The position numbers and the translations under genes are program-made. A model generated the notes under the pieces. The model ran no database searches and was not told the origin of the DNA. It was given only the letters and a program-made list of their open reading frames with translations. This document shows, piece after piece, positions 46,909-58,053 of a DNA stretch of 64,000 bases. Source of the DNA: Icerya purchasi (Eukaryota; Arthropoda; Insecta; Hemiptera; Monophlebidae); contig CM077115.1 of assembly GCA_039619475.1 (NCBI GenBank), positions 478,590,400-478,654,399 of the forward strand, in the 5' to 3' direction. Position 1 is the first letter of the stretch; each line of letters begins with the position of its first letter.

Positions 46909-48601
46909 CAACAATCTTTCCTCTTCTTATTTAGCATGGCACATGCTATTGCGATGACCTACCAGGTCGAAAAGCGATGTCACGAAATAGCGGTATAAAA
47001 ATGTCGACATAAAAGACGATTGAATTGATAAGGTTTAAATATGTGTGACTGTTTAAACGTCTTATGAATCCCAACCTATGAACGTGCAAATGGCAAATTC
47101 TTTTACAGTCATGTCGACCTAAGTATCGGCCTGCTAACAGTGTGTATTTTTATTCTCATATTCATACCGAGAGACGTAATCTGAAAATATCATTTTATAT
47201 AAGCTCTGTCCATGAAGAGCAATAATCCCCCTAAAGGAGAATAAGAGGAAACAGCTGTTAATAAAGTGGTGAATAAGGCAAAAGTCAGGAATACCGAATC
47301 GGTCCGAATGTAAGACTTATCGCAAAATGTTCTAATAAAAATTTAAAATAAAATGTTCACTTAGTTTTTGTTCTTTTTTTTTTCTTTTTATTTTATTTGT
47401 TTAAACTTCTGAAGAATTTAAAATTTTTCTGTTAACTTTAATTGAAATTTTAATAAATTGTATTAACGAGAGGAATAATTAGCATTTTTTAATGCAAAAA
47501 TTGACTACAGTAATTATGAATAACCGCCGCAATGAAGATTGGATAAAAGCAATTATCTAATACTATAACGGTTTCGAAGCTGACCTAGTTATGTTACAGC
47601 AGTTAAGAAAGAGGGCTAATTTTTTCAAATCGGATAGAGATTCAGCGGAAATAGCGCTTATTTGCGAATCGTTTGAAGTTTTTAAATTCTTCTCAAGCAC
47701 TAATATGAAAAAAAACAATTATCGTTTAATCTGTTCAGTTCTAAAAGTTTTACCGATGTTTTAGGTTTCGTTCGGATTATTGCTAGACGTGAACGGAATA
47801 CTGTACCGCTGCTACAGTTTTCTATATGCCAGTTCACAGCATTCTCTAGCGATACGTTGACCCTGTCGATAATTATATTCCTAAAAGCTATCGCTAATTC
47901 GCATATGAAACATTAGCATCGTTGAGTTAAGTACACAGTTGAGACTGTTTACTTATATACCAAAAGTAGTTGTACACGCGTGTGTATCTGAACGATTAAT
48001 GTGTTTCGCGTTCGAAAATCAGCTGGAATATATCTTTTCTGCGTTCTTAAGAGGTTCCCTTCTTTCTCTGTAAATATCAGATATGTATCGTGATATTGAA
48101 CAATTCAACTAAACAGCGCGCCGCTGATAAAATTCTTAAGTCGTTAAGACTTTCCCGGGCTAACCTTCTTACCAATTCTAAAAACAGCAATTAAGTTTTA
48201 CAAATTAAGTATAATTTCGTATGTGAGCAGAACAATTTTTAAGTACATCGGCATAACAAATTGAAAACGAAATGTTTCAAACCGCCCCCTCCCCCTCGAA
48301 GAATCAGTACAAGTTTAAATAATATTACAGTAGCAACCCCATCATCGTACTCCTTTAGTTTTCGTATAAAGTTTATTAGGGTTCATTAGAGTTTTTTTTG
48401 TTAAAAATTTTTCAAGCTTTGTATTCTTTTCTTCACGATTGATGAAGAGTATTGAGCGCGTCGCTCTCCGTAATCGCCATGGTAATCTATCAAACATACA
48501 GTGTTTAATTTTTAATTTGCTTCTTTTTTTTTTTTTTTTTTACATCAAATATGGCCAATTTTTTCCCGCATTCTGAAAGAATTGTATTCTTCGCCAAAAT
48601 T
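46909..48601. other. Unique non-coding sequence
   Basis: No recognised gene; T-run at 48,523-48,540. Confidence 0.4.
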
Positions 48602-48755
48602 GTTACGACCAAAAATGTTGATTACGACCAAAAATATTGATTATGACCAAAAATGTTGATTACGACCAAAAATGTTGATTACGACCAAAAATGTTGATTA
48701 CGACCAAAAATGTTGATTACGTCCAAAAATGTTGATTACGACCAAAAATTTTGAT
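48602..48755. repeat. 19-bp minisatellite, 8 units
   Basis: Eight tandem copies of GTTGATTACGACCAAAAAT with single-base variants (TATTG, TTATG, CGTCC). Near-identity of units indicates recent expansion. Confidence 0.95.
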
Positions 48756-48879
48756 ATTGCGATGTTTTTTAAGTTTCTTTTACGGCTTATCATTTTACGC
48801 TGCACTTATGGGGGCAAATATTCGGAGATTTTCCAAGGACAACATTGTACAGCATTGCCAATGAGAGAAACCAGAAATT

Positions 48880-50490
48880 AATGGCTTAGTCAGACTTGAT
48901 ATCATTTATATCGGAGAATGTTCCACCATGGCCGATGTGGAATTCCAAACGGTAACCGTGAAATCGTTTTCAACTTTTCATCTCTGTTCTTGAAGAAACG
49001 CTTCGCTAATAACCAAATATTTTTTAATGGCGTATTCTCCTATTAAACTTGCCACAGATATTTTTCCAAGCCGCTCTTTTGCTAGATTTTAGAAGTTTAC
49101 GTGTTTCTGCAGCAATTTTGTTATACTCTATATACGACGGCATAGATCCTTCTGCACGAAATTTTCTTAAGGCTTCATTACGTTCTTTAATTTTTAACTC
49201 ACATTGGATGTTCCACCGTGGCTTAGGTTGTTTTTTACCTCTATATCAAGTTGCTCGAGGTACTGACTTCTGTAGGGCTGAAGAAATAGCACTCTGAAAT
49301 AGATTATATTTGCCTATAGGGCCAGCGATAGAGTAAATACTATTTAGGCCCAAGTCAAGCGTATCTTGGGATTTGACTCAGTCTGCCTTTGAAAGTTTCC
49401 ATCTCACGGTGGTCTGTTCAAAGCAGCGTGCCTGCGCATTAACACTGCTAGAAGTCTCTATATCGATGTCGATATCAATAGCGATCGGATAGTGGTCACT
49501 ATCCATCGAGTGAGGAAGAACTCTCAGTGAGCAATCAAGGAGTATATCTTGTGAGACAAATGACAAATCCACTGGATTATTTAAGTAATAAGGGAATCCT
49601 GTTTTAGTCACGGAACCGTCATTAAGAAGACAGAGATTGGAATTGGAGATGATATTCATTACTGTCCAACCGTTCCTGTCGTTTCAACGATAACTCCAGC
49701 ATCTATTCAAGGCATTAAAATCCCCGCTTAAAGCGATGGGGACATTGTACATATTTTCCAAAGCTTCAACAAACATTGTGAGGTCAATTGAGTGTCTGGG
49801 TGGAGAATAATATGAAATAAATATCCCAGAAAACCTCCTAATATTAACAGAGGCCGCAACAGCATTAGATTTTGTATCGTTATTACGGTTTGTAAGATTT
49901 AGATTGATTTTACAGTGAGTTAGACAATTCTTAACTAAAATCGCAACACCACCATAACCATATCTCTTCTATCTTCACGGTAACAACTAAAATTATTTAT
50001 ATGGAAAATTTTATCAGCAGTAAGCCATGTTTCGGACAGTAAGATAATATCTATATCACGGTGAAATAAAAATAGCTGTAAATTGCACTTATTAGCGAGA
50101 ATACTTCTAGCGTTCCACTGTAACACTGGAAGCATGATATAAGGAAAGAAGAAAAAAAAAACTTAATTAAATTTGTTTAAACATAAAAAATCCTGCTTCT
50201 TTAGCAGCTGCAATGATATTCAGGGGACCTCCAACGAGATCTTTAATGGCGATGAGATAATCACGGGACACGATACCTTGTTCTTCCGTAGGGTAATTGA
50301 ACGTTGTTAGTGGAGTAATTTTGTTTCTTTTGACTTGAGAGTACGACGGAGTTGAGTTGGAAGGAGGTTTTAAGGGTGATAGTTGGGATAGGGTTTGAGA
50401 GGAGGAATTTTGAGACATATCAGCATCGGACTGAGCCGGTTGCTGGTACTTCAAAGTGTATGCGTGATTATTTAAAAGCACAATGATAGA
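48880..50490 (-). pseudogene. 3'-truncated LINE: end of ORF1 plus ORF2 endonuclease
   Basis: Minus strand. The frame 50,481-50,167 ends SRDYLIAIKDLVGGPLNIIA-AAKEAGFF, which I read as the end of a gag-like ORF1. After 31 bp, ORF2 starts at 50,135 (LPVLQWNARSILANKCNLQL, LLSETWL). The frame shifts near 49,965. It continues YGGVAILVKN, GIFISYYSPP and PIALSGDFNALN, is stopped near 49,695, then opens again (49,659-49,378: VDLSFVSQDILL, SMDSDHYPIAI). Post-endonuclease linker text continues to ~48,900 (WYRGKKQPKPRWNIQCELKI). The reverse transcriptase is absent. LINE copies normally lose 5' sequence, so a 5'-only copy is unusual. It is probably I/LOA/jockey-like. Confidence 0.85.
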
Positions 50491-50861
50491 AATTGTTACT
50501 TATAATAAGAACAACAAAAAAAAACGCAAGCGATAAGATAAGATAACAATGCACAAAGATGAACGTGGAAACACATGACCGTACGGGTTCATTAGTTACA
50601 CGATTCTGAAAGTGTAGTTTTTGTATCTCTATATTTTTATATACTTAATCAACGAGTGTGTGTGTGTATGTGTGTGAGTTTATAAGTGTGTATGTGAGCC
50701 TGACTGCATATTTGTACATGAGTGTTACATATGTATCTGGAGTTGTCCGGATATTTAATTATTTTTTAATTAACACTATGTGTAGGCGTGTACGTGTGTG
50801 GATGACTATTTATTTTATTTTGTTTAATGATTATGAATAGTTTTAGAAGTTTATTTGCTTT
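50491..50861. other. LINE leader or unique sequence with (TG)n
   Basis: The first part may be 5' sequence of the LINE. GTGTGTGTGTATGTGTGTGA-type repeats lie near 50,655-50,700. No gene seen. Confidence 0.4.
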
Positions 50862-50875
50862 TTTTGTTTAATATT

Positions 50876-51314
50876 TTTTTTTTTTTTTTTCCTACTCTGG
50901 GCGCGCCAGCGGCCTTGACCCAACAACATGAAAAATTAAGAGTTATAACTAAATAACCAGGCGGTCAGAAATGGAGAGGACAAAAGACAGTAGCAATGGG
51001 ATAACTGAAGGCAATGGGAAGGAAAGAATATAGGTAGCGTTAAAGAGAGTAGGAAGACCCAAAACTAGAAGTTGGGCGTAAAGAACGCAGCGTTCGTTAG
51101 AGAGTGCAGAACATTCGAATAGGATGTGATTTGAGTCACAAATACAAGAAGGCTCAGAAGCGTGAAGAGAGCAGAAAGGAGAAAGAGCTAAAGAAAAACG
51201 AAAGCGAGAATAGGGGAGTAGAGAATGATTGATTCTAAGCCTAATTAAGGAAACAACAGTGGAACGACGACAGATAGGAATAGATTGAAACCAAGGCAGG
51301 AAACTAGGAACCGG
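50876..51314 (-). mobile_element. LINE 3'-end-derived short element, copy 3
   Basis: A 439-bp minus-strand insertion. The poly(A) tail appears as T's at 50,876-50,890. Exact 14-bp duplications TTTTGTTTAATATT lie at 50,862-50,875 and 51,315-51,328. It is the same sequence as 18,277-18,717, with the same 5' end (CCGGTTCCTAG in sense), the same ORF2 C-terminal Cys/His block and the same 3' UTR (TTGTTGGGTCAAGGCCGCTG). Confidence 0.92.
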
Positions 51315-51474
51315 TTTTGTTTAATATTGTTTTGTTCAAGGAATTTTTATTGTTTGTAGTAGCCACCGCTCGTACAAATTTGAGCAAAGATGGAATGTGC
51401 ATAATAATAATAATACTTGATTTGATTATTATTATCAATATTATTATTATTATTTTTGATTTGATTTGATTATC

Positions 51475-51613
51475 ATCCCCTCCGGGGGGTACTTTGTACC
51501 TTCTGGGAGCCGGAGCTCTAACTGGAACGGGGCGCGTCCGCAGGTTGCGGATTGTAGAATGACCTCTAGATATAGTGGTTAGCTGCGAATAAGCCCAGAA
51601 CGCTCAACTGGAC
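51475..51613 (+). other. Structured leader, second copy
   Basis: Stems seen: GGTAC/GTACC (51,488-51,500); TTCTGGG (51,501-51,507) with CCCAGAA (51,594-51,600); CCGG/CTGG (51,510-51,525); TCCGCA/TGCGGA (51,537-51,551); ACCTCTA/TAGTGGT (51,562-51,579). The word GCTGCGAATAAG lies directly before CCCAGAA. This is the copy in which a P2-like long-range pairing is clearest. Confidence 0.4.
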
Positions 51614-52258
51614 AAATAAGCAGTCGCGGACTGAAGAGCGGCTACTGGTGTGAAAGTTTCATTCGCAGACAATTCCAATAGTGTCAGAATATGCTGAAGG
51701 GCGTGGAGAGACCATAAAGGGGATGGTCTGCTAAAACTCCAACAATGTCTATCAAAAGTTCTCTTTCTTCGTGAGTCGAGGCCGCCACAAGTCTCGTTCG
51801 CTATTTCCCTAATAGCAAATGGTAGGACAGGCTCTCTAGCGCTGTAACGCATCTGTCCTACGAGAATGGATACTCTGAAATTAAACCACTCCTCCACGAG
51901 CGCCTTGGGCAAGCGCGGGGGAGTTCCTTTTCCTTTTTCCTTTTTCTTCGTCCATCTACTTACCCATTTCATTTCTGTTCCTTTTTTTTTTAGATAAATT
52001 TATCCTATTCTTGTCCGCAGTTAACTGCACCAATTGCATCAGTCCAATCGTCTTATCCTTGCCGTCGGTTTAACTGGTGCAGTTGGATGGACTGCATGGT
52101 TGTTGCTTGTGCATCAACTTCTGTACTCCTATAATATGCGCAGCTACCCTCATTTATCACTTCTCACTTCTTCATTTCTTTCTCCAATTTTATTTGGCGG
52201 AGAAGAAATGATATGAGAAATGACGTACTCAGCAGCGAGTGAGTTAGAAGAAGAAGAA
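51475..52258 (+). mobile_element. RTE leader-derived short element
   Basis: 784 bp between 7-bp duplications GATTATC (51,468-51,474 and 52,259-52,265). The first ~490 bp are homologous to the leader of the RTE at 41,807 (GGGGCGCGTCCGCAGG, GTGGTTAGCTGCGAATAAG, GCGGCTACTGGTG, AATTCCAATAGTGTCAG). The rest has no RT or endonuclease coding, and the copy ends in (GAA)n. It is therefore a non-autonomous relative with a different tail from the (ATC)n of the full-length copy. An (ATT)n array precedes it. Confidence 0.85.
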
Positions 52259-52265
52259 GATTATC

Positions 52266-54779
52266 GCCGAATACGAATAATTGGAAAGTATCTAATATAT
52301 CTGTCCAAAATGCAACGCGATTACCATTTTGGTAAATGCTATTACTAAATACTTTTTTTTACCTACAAATTCGCCGCATCTTAACTACGTAGCATTCTGA
52401 TTGTTTTAATGCTGGCTAAAGTTAAAAAGAGGCTTGAGGAGATTGTGCAAATCTTTGGTTGAGTTCTATTAATTCCCACTAATAATAATTCCTTCGCCAC
52501 ACTGAATCCGAAATGAAATGTCTACGCCTTAAATTGAGCGAATCTACATATTATTTGCGAGCTTTTTCGCAATTTTGCTTTAATCTGAGACTATATATCG
52601 CGGCACACTATATTGTAATCAGTAAAGAACATACGAGGCCCATTCTGTTCAGACTGTAGTAATATCGCATTACATTACTGCAATACATTGAACAGCACAG
52701 CTCCCTAATTTTCCCGTTGAATTTAAAATGTGCCACTTGTCATGCAAAATGAAGCTCTGTGACGCGGAAGCGCAGACTTCGCAGCTCGTCATTTCCTAAA
52801 CTACAAAATTCGATAATTTAAGTGAAATGCTTCGACGATACTGAAGAAATCCAACTCACCCGCCCTATTATGTTATCGCTAACGTCGCTAATCGTAGACA
52901 CCGCGTTGTGTTTCCCTTTCACTCCCTTTGCATTCCAATTTTCCTTAAATAATTAGCATAATGATGAAAATAAGAGAAAACCGTTCTTGAAATTTTTTAA
53001 TCGTTAAACTCCATTATTATTTGCATATACATATATTTAGCTTCTGAAATTATAACTAAAATAGAATTATATGAAAACGTTAAAATTGCGTTTATTTGTG
53101 GAACAACTTGAAACTATATTCAATTAAAAAAGAAATTAAACATTTTTTGAAAAACTATCCCCTCTCCGTTTTCCGTGCCTAATTTTTTTTTCTTTTTTTT
53201 TTTCTTTTTTCGGTCAAAATAATATATATCCGTAATATAATTAATTTCGTAGTTTACAAAAAAAAACAAAAAAAAATAAAAAAAATAAATTAAAAACAGC
53301 GCTGTACAAACACATTTCAAAGTTTTAGCGTACTGGTGGTTGCTTAGTAAGAAACGTGGTCACATTAAAACTCGGCTGTTGGTCGGTCACGCGATGAGAG
53401 AAATATATTTGCAACGAATCTGATAATGAGGAAAAAAAAAACAAAACAATTTCGGTGTGAAGGGGGTTATCTTCGATTTGACTGAGAATTTTTTTTGACA
53501 TAGGCATAAAATATGGCAAACATCTAAGCTGTATAATAGCATTAAACGTACGAAATAGCCTGATATTTATATTAAAAAAAAAAAAAAAAAAGGAAAAAAA
53601 AACCATCTCTTACGGTGATTGAGATTTAAGTAGTTTAAATTTCGAAAATAATATAAATATTGATTTTCTAGTCGATTTTTTTTTTTTCTCATAATAATTT
53701 ACACTAAAAATACAATATTTTTCCCATTTCTTATTTTGATCCATGTAATGTGTAGAAAAATTTGTAAATGTACTGTAGGTGTTTCTGAACTTGTCAAAAA
53801 TTAGAAAAAAATTTTCAACAAATGAAAAATTCTATCCCTAAAAATTGCACAACAATTTGCATACGAATTGACGATAGATTTGAAAGGACATTAGACGAAA
53901 AAGACTGAAATGTATCGCAAACAAGAAATATCTAATAAAATTACGAGCAAATAAGGTATTCGACGAAATAGCGGGGAATGGAAAAAAAAGCTATCTTTCT
54001 GCGGTATCTCGGGAGAGCTAACGATATCGACTTTTGAGCGCAACGGAATAATACGCTCGGAATTTATGACCGAGACGAGTAGTCTTGGCGGTAAACGTTA
54101 AATTTTATTTAATTATTAAGTATAAAAACAAACGTCGGAATTTAAAATTCGCAAAATGAAAAACAAAACGCCGAAATGTTCGCCGTGCAATCGTTGATCA
54201 TCGCAATTCGGATCATGCCTCGGGTTTTGTTTTTTTTTATTTTACGAATAATCTTAAGTGGTAAACTGTTTCACAATGTTAAAAACCTTGAAATGTTTTA
54301 TTTATTCCTCCGCACACGTAAGGACGCGATTGTATCACCTTCATTCAAGCAATTAATACTCGTTTGTCACTTGTTTTGTTGTTTTTTTTCGTATATTTTA
54401 TTAATTAATTAATTTATTTACTTATAAGGAAACACCGGAGATTTTCCAAATGCGCGATAGTTGGACGCAGCTATTTGCGAATGCAGTAGAAAAAAATCTA
54501 CACTGTGTACTTTTAGTCGCTAAATTGTTTGACACAGTCGGCCGATTTAACCTCTCCAGTGTAGTGCAACAATAACTTCAGAAAGCCTACGAGACTGCGT
54601 GAATAAAGAATGAATAAAAACAAATAAAACGATAAAATAAGTAAAACAAGATAAAATGGCGCGCGAGAAGGAAAATAAAGCGAAGGGGAATAATAATAAT
54701 AGGTGACGACGTGAAAGCAGGCGAAACACAAAAATTGTAAATTGCTCGAATTCTTTATTACTTCGTTCTTGGTAAGCAA
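52266..54779. other. Unique non-coding sequence
   Basis: A/T homopolymer-rich (for example 53,574-53,590 and 53,180-53,210). No recognisable gene. Phe- and Lys-rich frames at 53,120-53,606 are driven by homopolymers. Confidence 0.4.
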
Positions 54780-56110
54780 GATCCTTCTCCACTTACTCCC
54801 TCTCTTCTTCTACTAAACTTGCGGTAAATCGGGTGTGGTTAATGGGCAGGGGGAGCAGTGTCGCCAGACAGACCAACTTGCAGGTAACTGTGCTCTTTCG
54901 GATGAAAGCCATAGAGATGCCATCGCGTGCCTACCAAGTCTAAGTAGCGGCTGAAGTAATCGGTTTTAAAAGTGCCGACCCGTTCCTTTATTCTGCTTTA
55001 CACGTTTGTCCGGTGTTACGTGTACAGCGAACAATTGACAAGGCAAAAGGACGAAGAAGAAACCGATTTGCACATTGTCAGACAATGTCCGTCCGTAGCG
55101 CGATCCGCGGGCAGCTCGACCGAGTAACGTCTACAAAGCCGCACATTTTTCACTTTGCGCGAAATTTTCTTTTTCACATTTGCCGAAACTCTTTCAAGTA
55201 TTTCCCGTGAAGCCTTTGTCCGTTGCAGAGCGCTGTCGTTCGGCATTTGTTATCGGCGCTTTCCAGGAAAACTTCTTACCCATCCGGAGGACAGCAGGTT
55301 CCTTTTGTGTACGTCTCGGCATTTTCAATCTTCATCAAACCGCGGAACGCGACATTCGGAGTTACACTCTCTAGCGTTGTAATCGGGTGCGAGTAAGTCT
55401 TTTAAAAATGATTGACCTATTTTCCTCCGCCGACGCTACTACTTCAGCTCGCTCGCGTCTCGGGCCGTTCGCCGCTAGCATCGGTTTTGAACTGTATTTT
55501 TTAAAAGCGGCTGTCTTCGCGATAGTTACGACGGTAGCAATGCGAATTGACATGTAACATACGCACCGGGCCGTTTTCTGATTCGCTGTTGCCGCCGGCG
55601 CGCGGCCCAATGACATGCTGTACATCCAACCACCGCAGAGATGTGATACTTATCGCTAAGTATAAATTAGACCGCTCTCTTCCGTTTGCTCTCCGTTTCT
55701 TATCGCATTCATCCTCTATTCTTATCCGCTTGTCACACCGCCTTCCGATCTCTTGCACTATTTCGTTTAATTCCGGCCTCTTACCTCGATCGCGCGCTAT
55801 CGCGGACGAATCACGTTTCTACTGCGCCTTAATCATCAGAACCGGATTTACGGTACCTTTTTTGTTTCTAATTCTGCCCGATCAGCGTGAAAACCAACTA
55901 CTTCACCTAAGATACGTAACCAGGACCGGCTAACTATCCGGTCTCATCGTTTCTTGACGGGACATGAAATCGAAAGTCGCCATGATACACGGGGTCGTTT
56001 TTTCCTAACTTATCAGTCAGCCGATCGAGTGTTGTGTTTATTCGAAGCACCTTCTGGACACCGTTGTTTTCGAAATAAAACTTTGCCGGACTTTGCAACG
56101 ACGCTTGCGC
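54780..56110. other. CpG-richer unique segment, possible promoter
   Basis: The longest stretch of visibly higher G+C and CpG in the window (GCCGCCGGCGCGCGGCCC at ~55,590, many CGxCG words), free of transposons. Splice-donor-like words occur (GCAG|GTAACT near 54,890; CGA|GTAAGT near 55,394). A 128-codon frame (55,547-55,933, plus) has no familiar motif and overlaps other frames. It may be a promoter and 5' non-coding exon of an adjacent host gene. This is inference from composition only. Confidence 0.3.
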
Positions 56111-56286
56111 CTATTATTAACTCGTGAAGATTAAATATGAACAATTTTTATTTATATTAATAGTAACATAAGAATGCCTATAATTACATTTAATATTTCA
56201 TAGCGAAATTTCATTAGGAAAATACTGAACATATTACCGCTACTTTTTCCAGTGACGTCGTACGTATTTTTCAACGATTCCTTATT

Positions 56287-56308
56287 CCCCCCCCCCCCCG
56301 GGGGGGGG
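56287..56308. repeat. C13G9 homopolymer palindrome
   Basis: Thirteen C's directly followed by nine G's in A+T-rich surroundings. Self-complementary; may be a true foldback or an assembly join. Confidence 0.9.
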
Positions 56309-58044
56309 AGTCTAATGATAATTAGGAAGTACTAATAATTAGTCGAAAAGCACGGTATCGGGTGTATAGAACAAATCTTAATATCAACGAATATTACCAG
56401 AATTCCGTGTTATACATATAAAGTCAATTACACCGGGAAAAGTTGTTGGTAATTATTTTATATAATGATCTAGCCGAAGTGGAATAAATTAATTTTTTGA
56501 TTTATTTGAAAGGATCGAGAGTTGGCGTCAATTACCTATTTTGAAATGATGCGATAGTTGTGCGTTAATGACGGCTAGAGGTAATTACGCGGTTACGGCT
56601 TTGATGGGTGAGACGGTACGCTCGTTGTCTATTCTTTGATAAACAGATAACGGGGAAGTGTAGACAGCGAGCTATCCCCGATTTTATTCCGAAAAAAGTT
56701 AATCATTCTCATTGTCGTAGGTAAATTAGCGGCCCCGTTATCAAATTTTTGCCTTAGTTCTCGTCCGATTAGATTTTTGCTGTACGAGCTGCACCGTACC
56801 GGTTTAATACAATAGCGGAATAATATTTGAAATTTGTTTTGTAAATTTGTCAAATAATAAAATTTCGCTTACTGCTAATCATTGATTAAAAAACACACAT
56901 TGCTGATAATCCGGTAAGAATTAAAGGTCGTCTTTCAAATTATCGCGTGGAGCGTTTCTCCACTGGTACCCGGAAAATCGTGTTAGTACGCGGAGCGAAG
57001 GAGTCAATAAAGAAAGAAAAAATCCTCCGACATAGCCAAATTCGTTACAATTTACTCTTTCTGTACGTTGTACGTCGGTATAGTAAAACGAAAAAAAAAA
57101 AGTAAATAAACTTAGGCGATACGCAAAAACAAACATGGCGAAAAAGGCAAACTGGATTTATTACTGCGTTGCACTTAAAGTAAAATAGCATATCGCATCG
57201 CTTTGATATTTCACATTGAATCAAAACATTAAACATTATGAAAAACAAAAAAGAATTTTGCAATGCAGTCTACTCGTTTAGCGTACTCGCTACAATAGTC
57301 GAAAAAAACACATTTCATATAACACACATTCCTAGCTGCGATCTTAATTGCGCTTTTAAACTTAACACCTGCGTACGATTGTCGTGTAGATGTCGTGCTA
57401 CCATTTTAATTGCCTACTACGTAGTGTGTCCTGCTAGGCCTAAAAGGAACACGAACCAAAAAACCAATAAATGCTATCTACTATGAAATGGTTTGGGTGT
57501 CAGAGAGAAAAGTTTGAACTTGTTAATCTATCGCTGTCCTAAAAGGAAGATGGCTGAATAGGAGGGTTACTGCGGTCTTTATTATTTTTCCAATGAAAAT
57601 GGTAAACGTTTTTTTTTCTTGCTCTATAAAAAAATAAAAATAAACATATATACACGCATTCTTCTCCAAAAATACTCCCAAAACGTCGTTTGAGCTTTAT
57701 ATTTTCAGAATAATTAAAAGCATCTGAGAAACAAGAATTGGTGGTGTGCTTTCAACGGCAGTTTCTTTGCCATGAAAATCGTATGATTAACTTTCTTCCG
57801 CGGTTATATTATTTTAATAATGCTTAGGAATTAAGCTCTTAGAAACTAAGAAAAATCAATTATAAATTACTAAAAAAAATAAACAAATAGAATAATGGAA
57901 TTTTTAATTGAAAAAAAAAAAAATACTGACTTTAACATTTACTTTAAAAATTCAATGAAAAAATAAAAATTATCGAAATATTTTCCAGAACGATACAATT
58001 TAAGAGAGTAATTTGAGTGAAAGTAACATGTCAAAGTAGTTTTT
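56309..58044. other. Unique non-coding sequence
   Basis: No recognised gene. A frame at 57,238-57,486 (plus) with several cysteines has no familiar motif. A-runs near 57,850-57,925. Confidence 0.4.
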
Positions 58045-58053
58045 AACTTTATA

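Noticed and set aside
48602..48755. CRISPR-like array
   Set aside because: Units are 19 bp and directly adjacent with no spacers; this is a eukaryotic minisatellite.
52628..52660. ATACGAGGCCC, like the mariner end at 15,574
   Set aside because: Similarity stops after about 10 bases; no transposase or second end nearby.
53120..53606. Phe/Lys-rich open frames
   Set aside because: Caused by A and T homopolymers.
55547..55933. 128-codon frame in the CpG-rich segment
   Set aside because: No familiar motif, overlaps other long frames in G+C-richer DNA where chance frames are longer.
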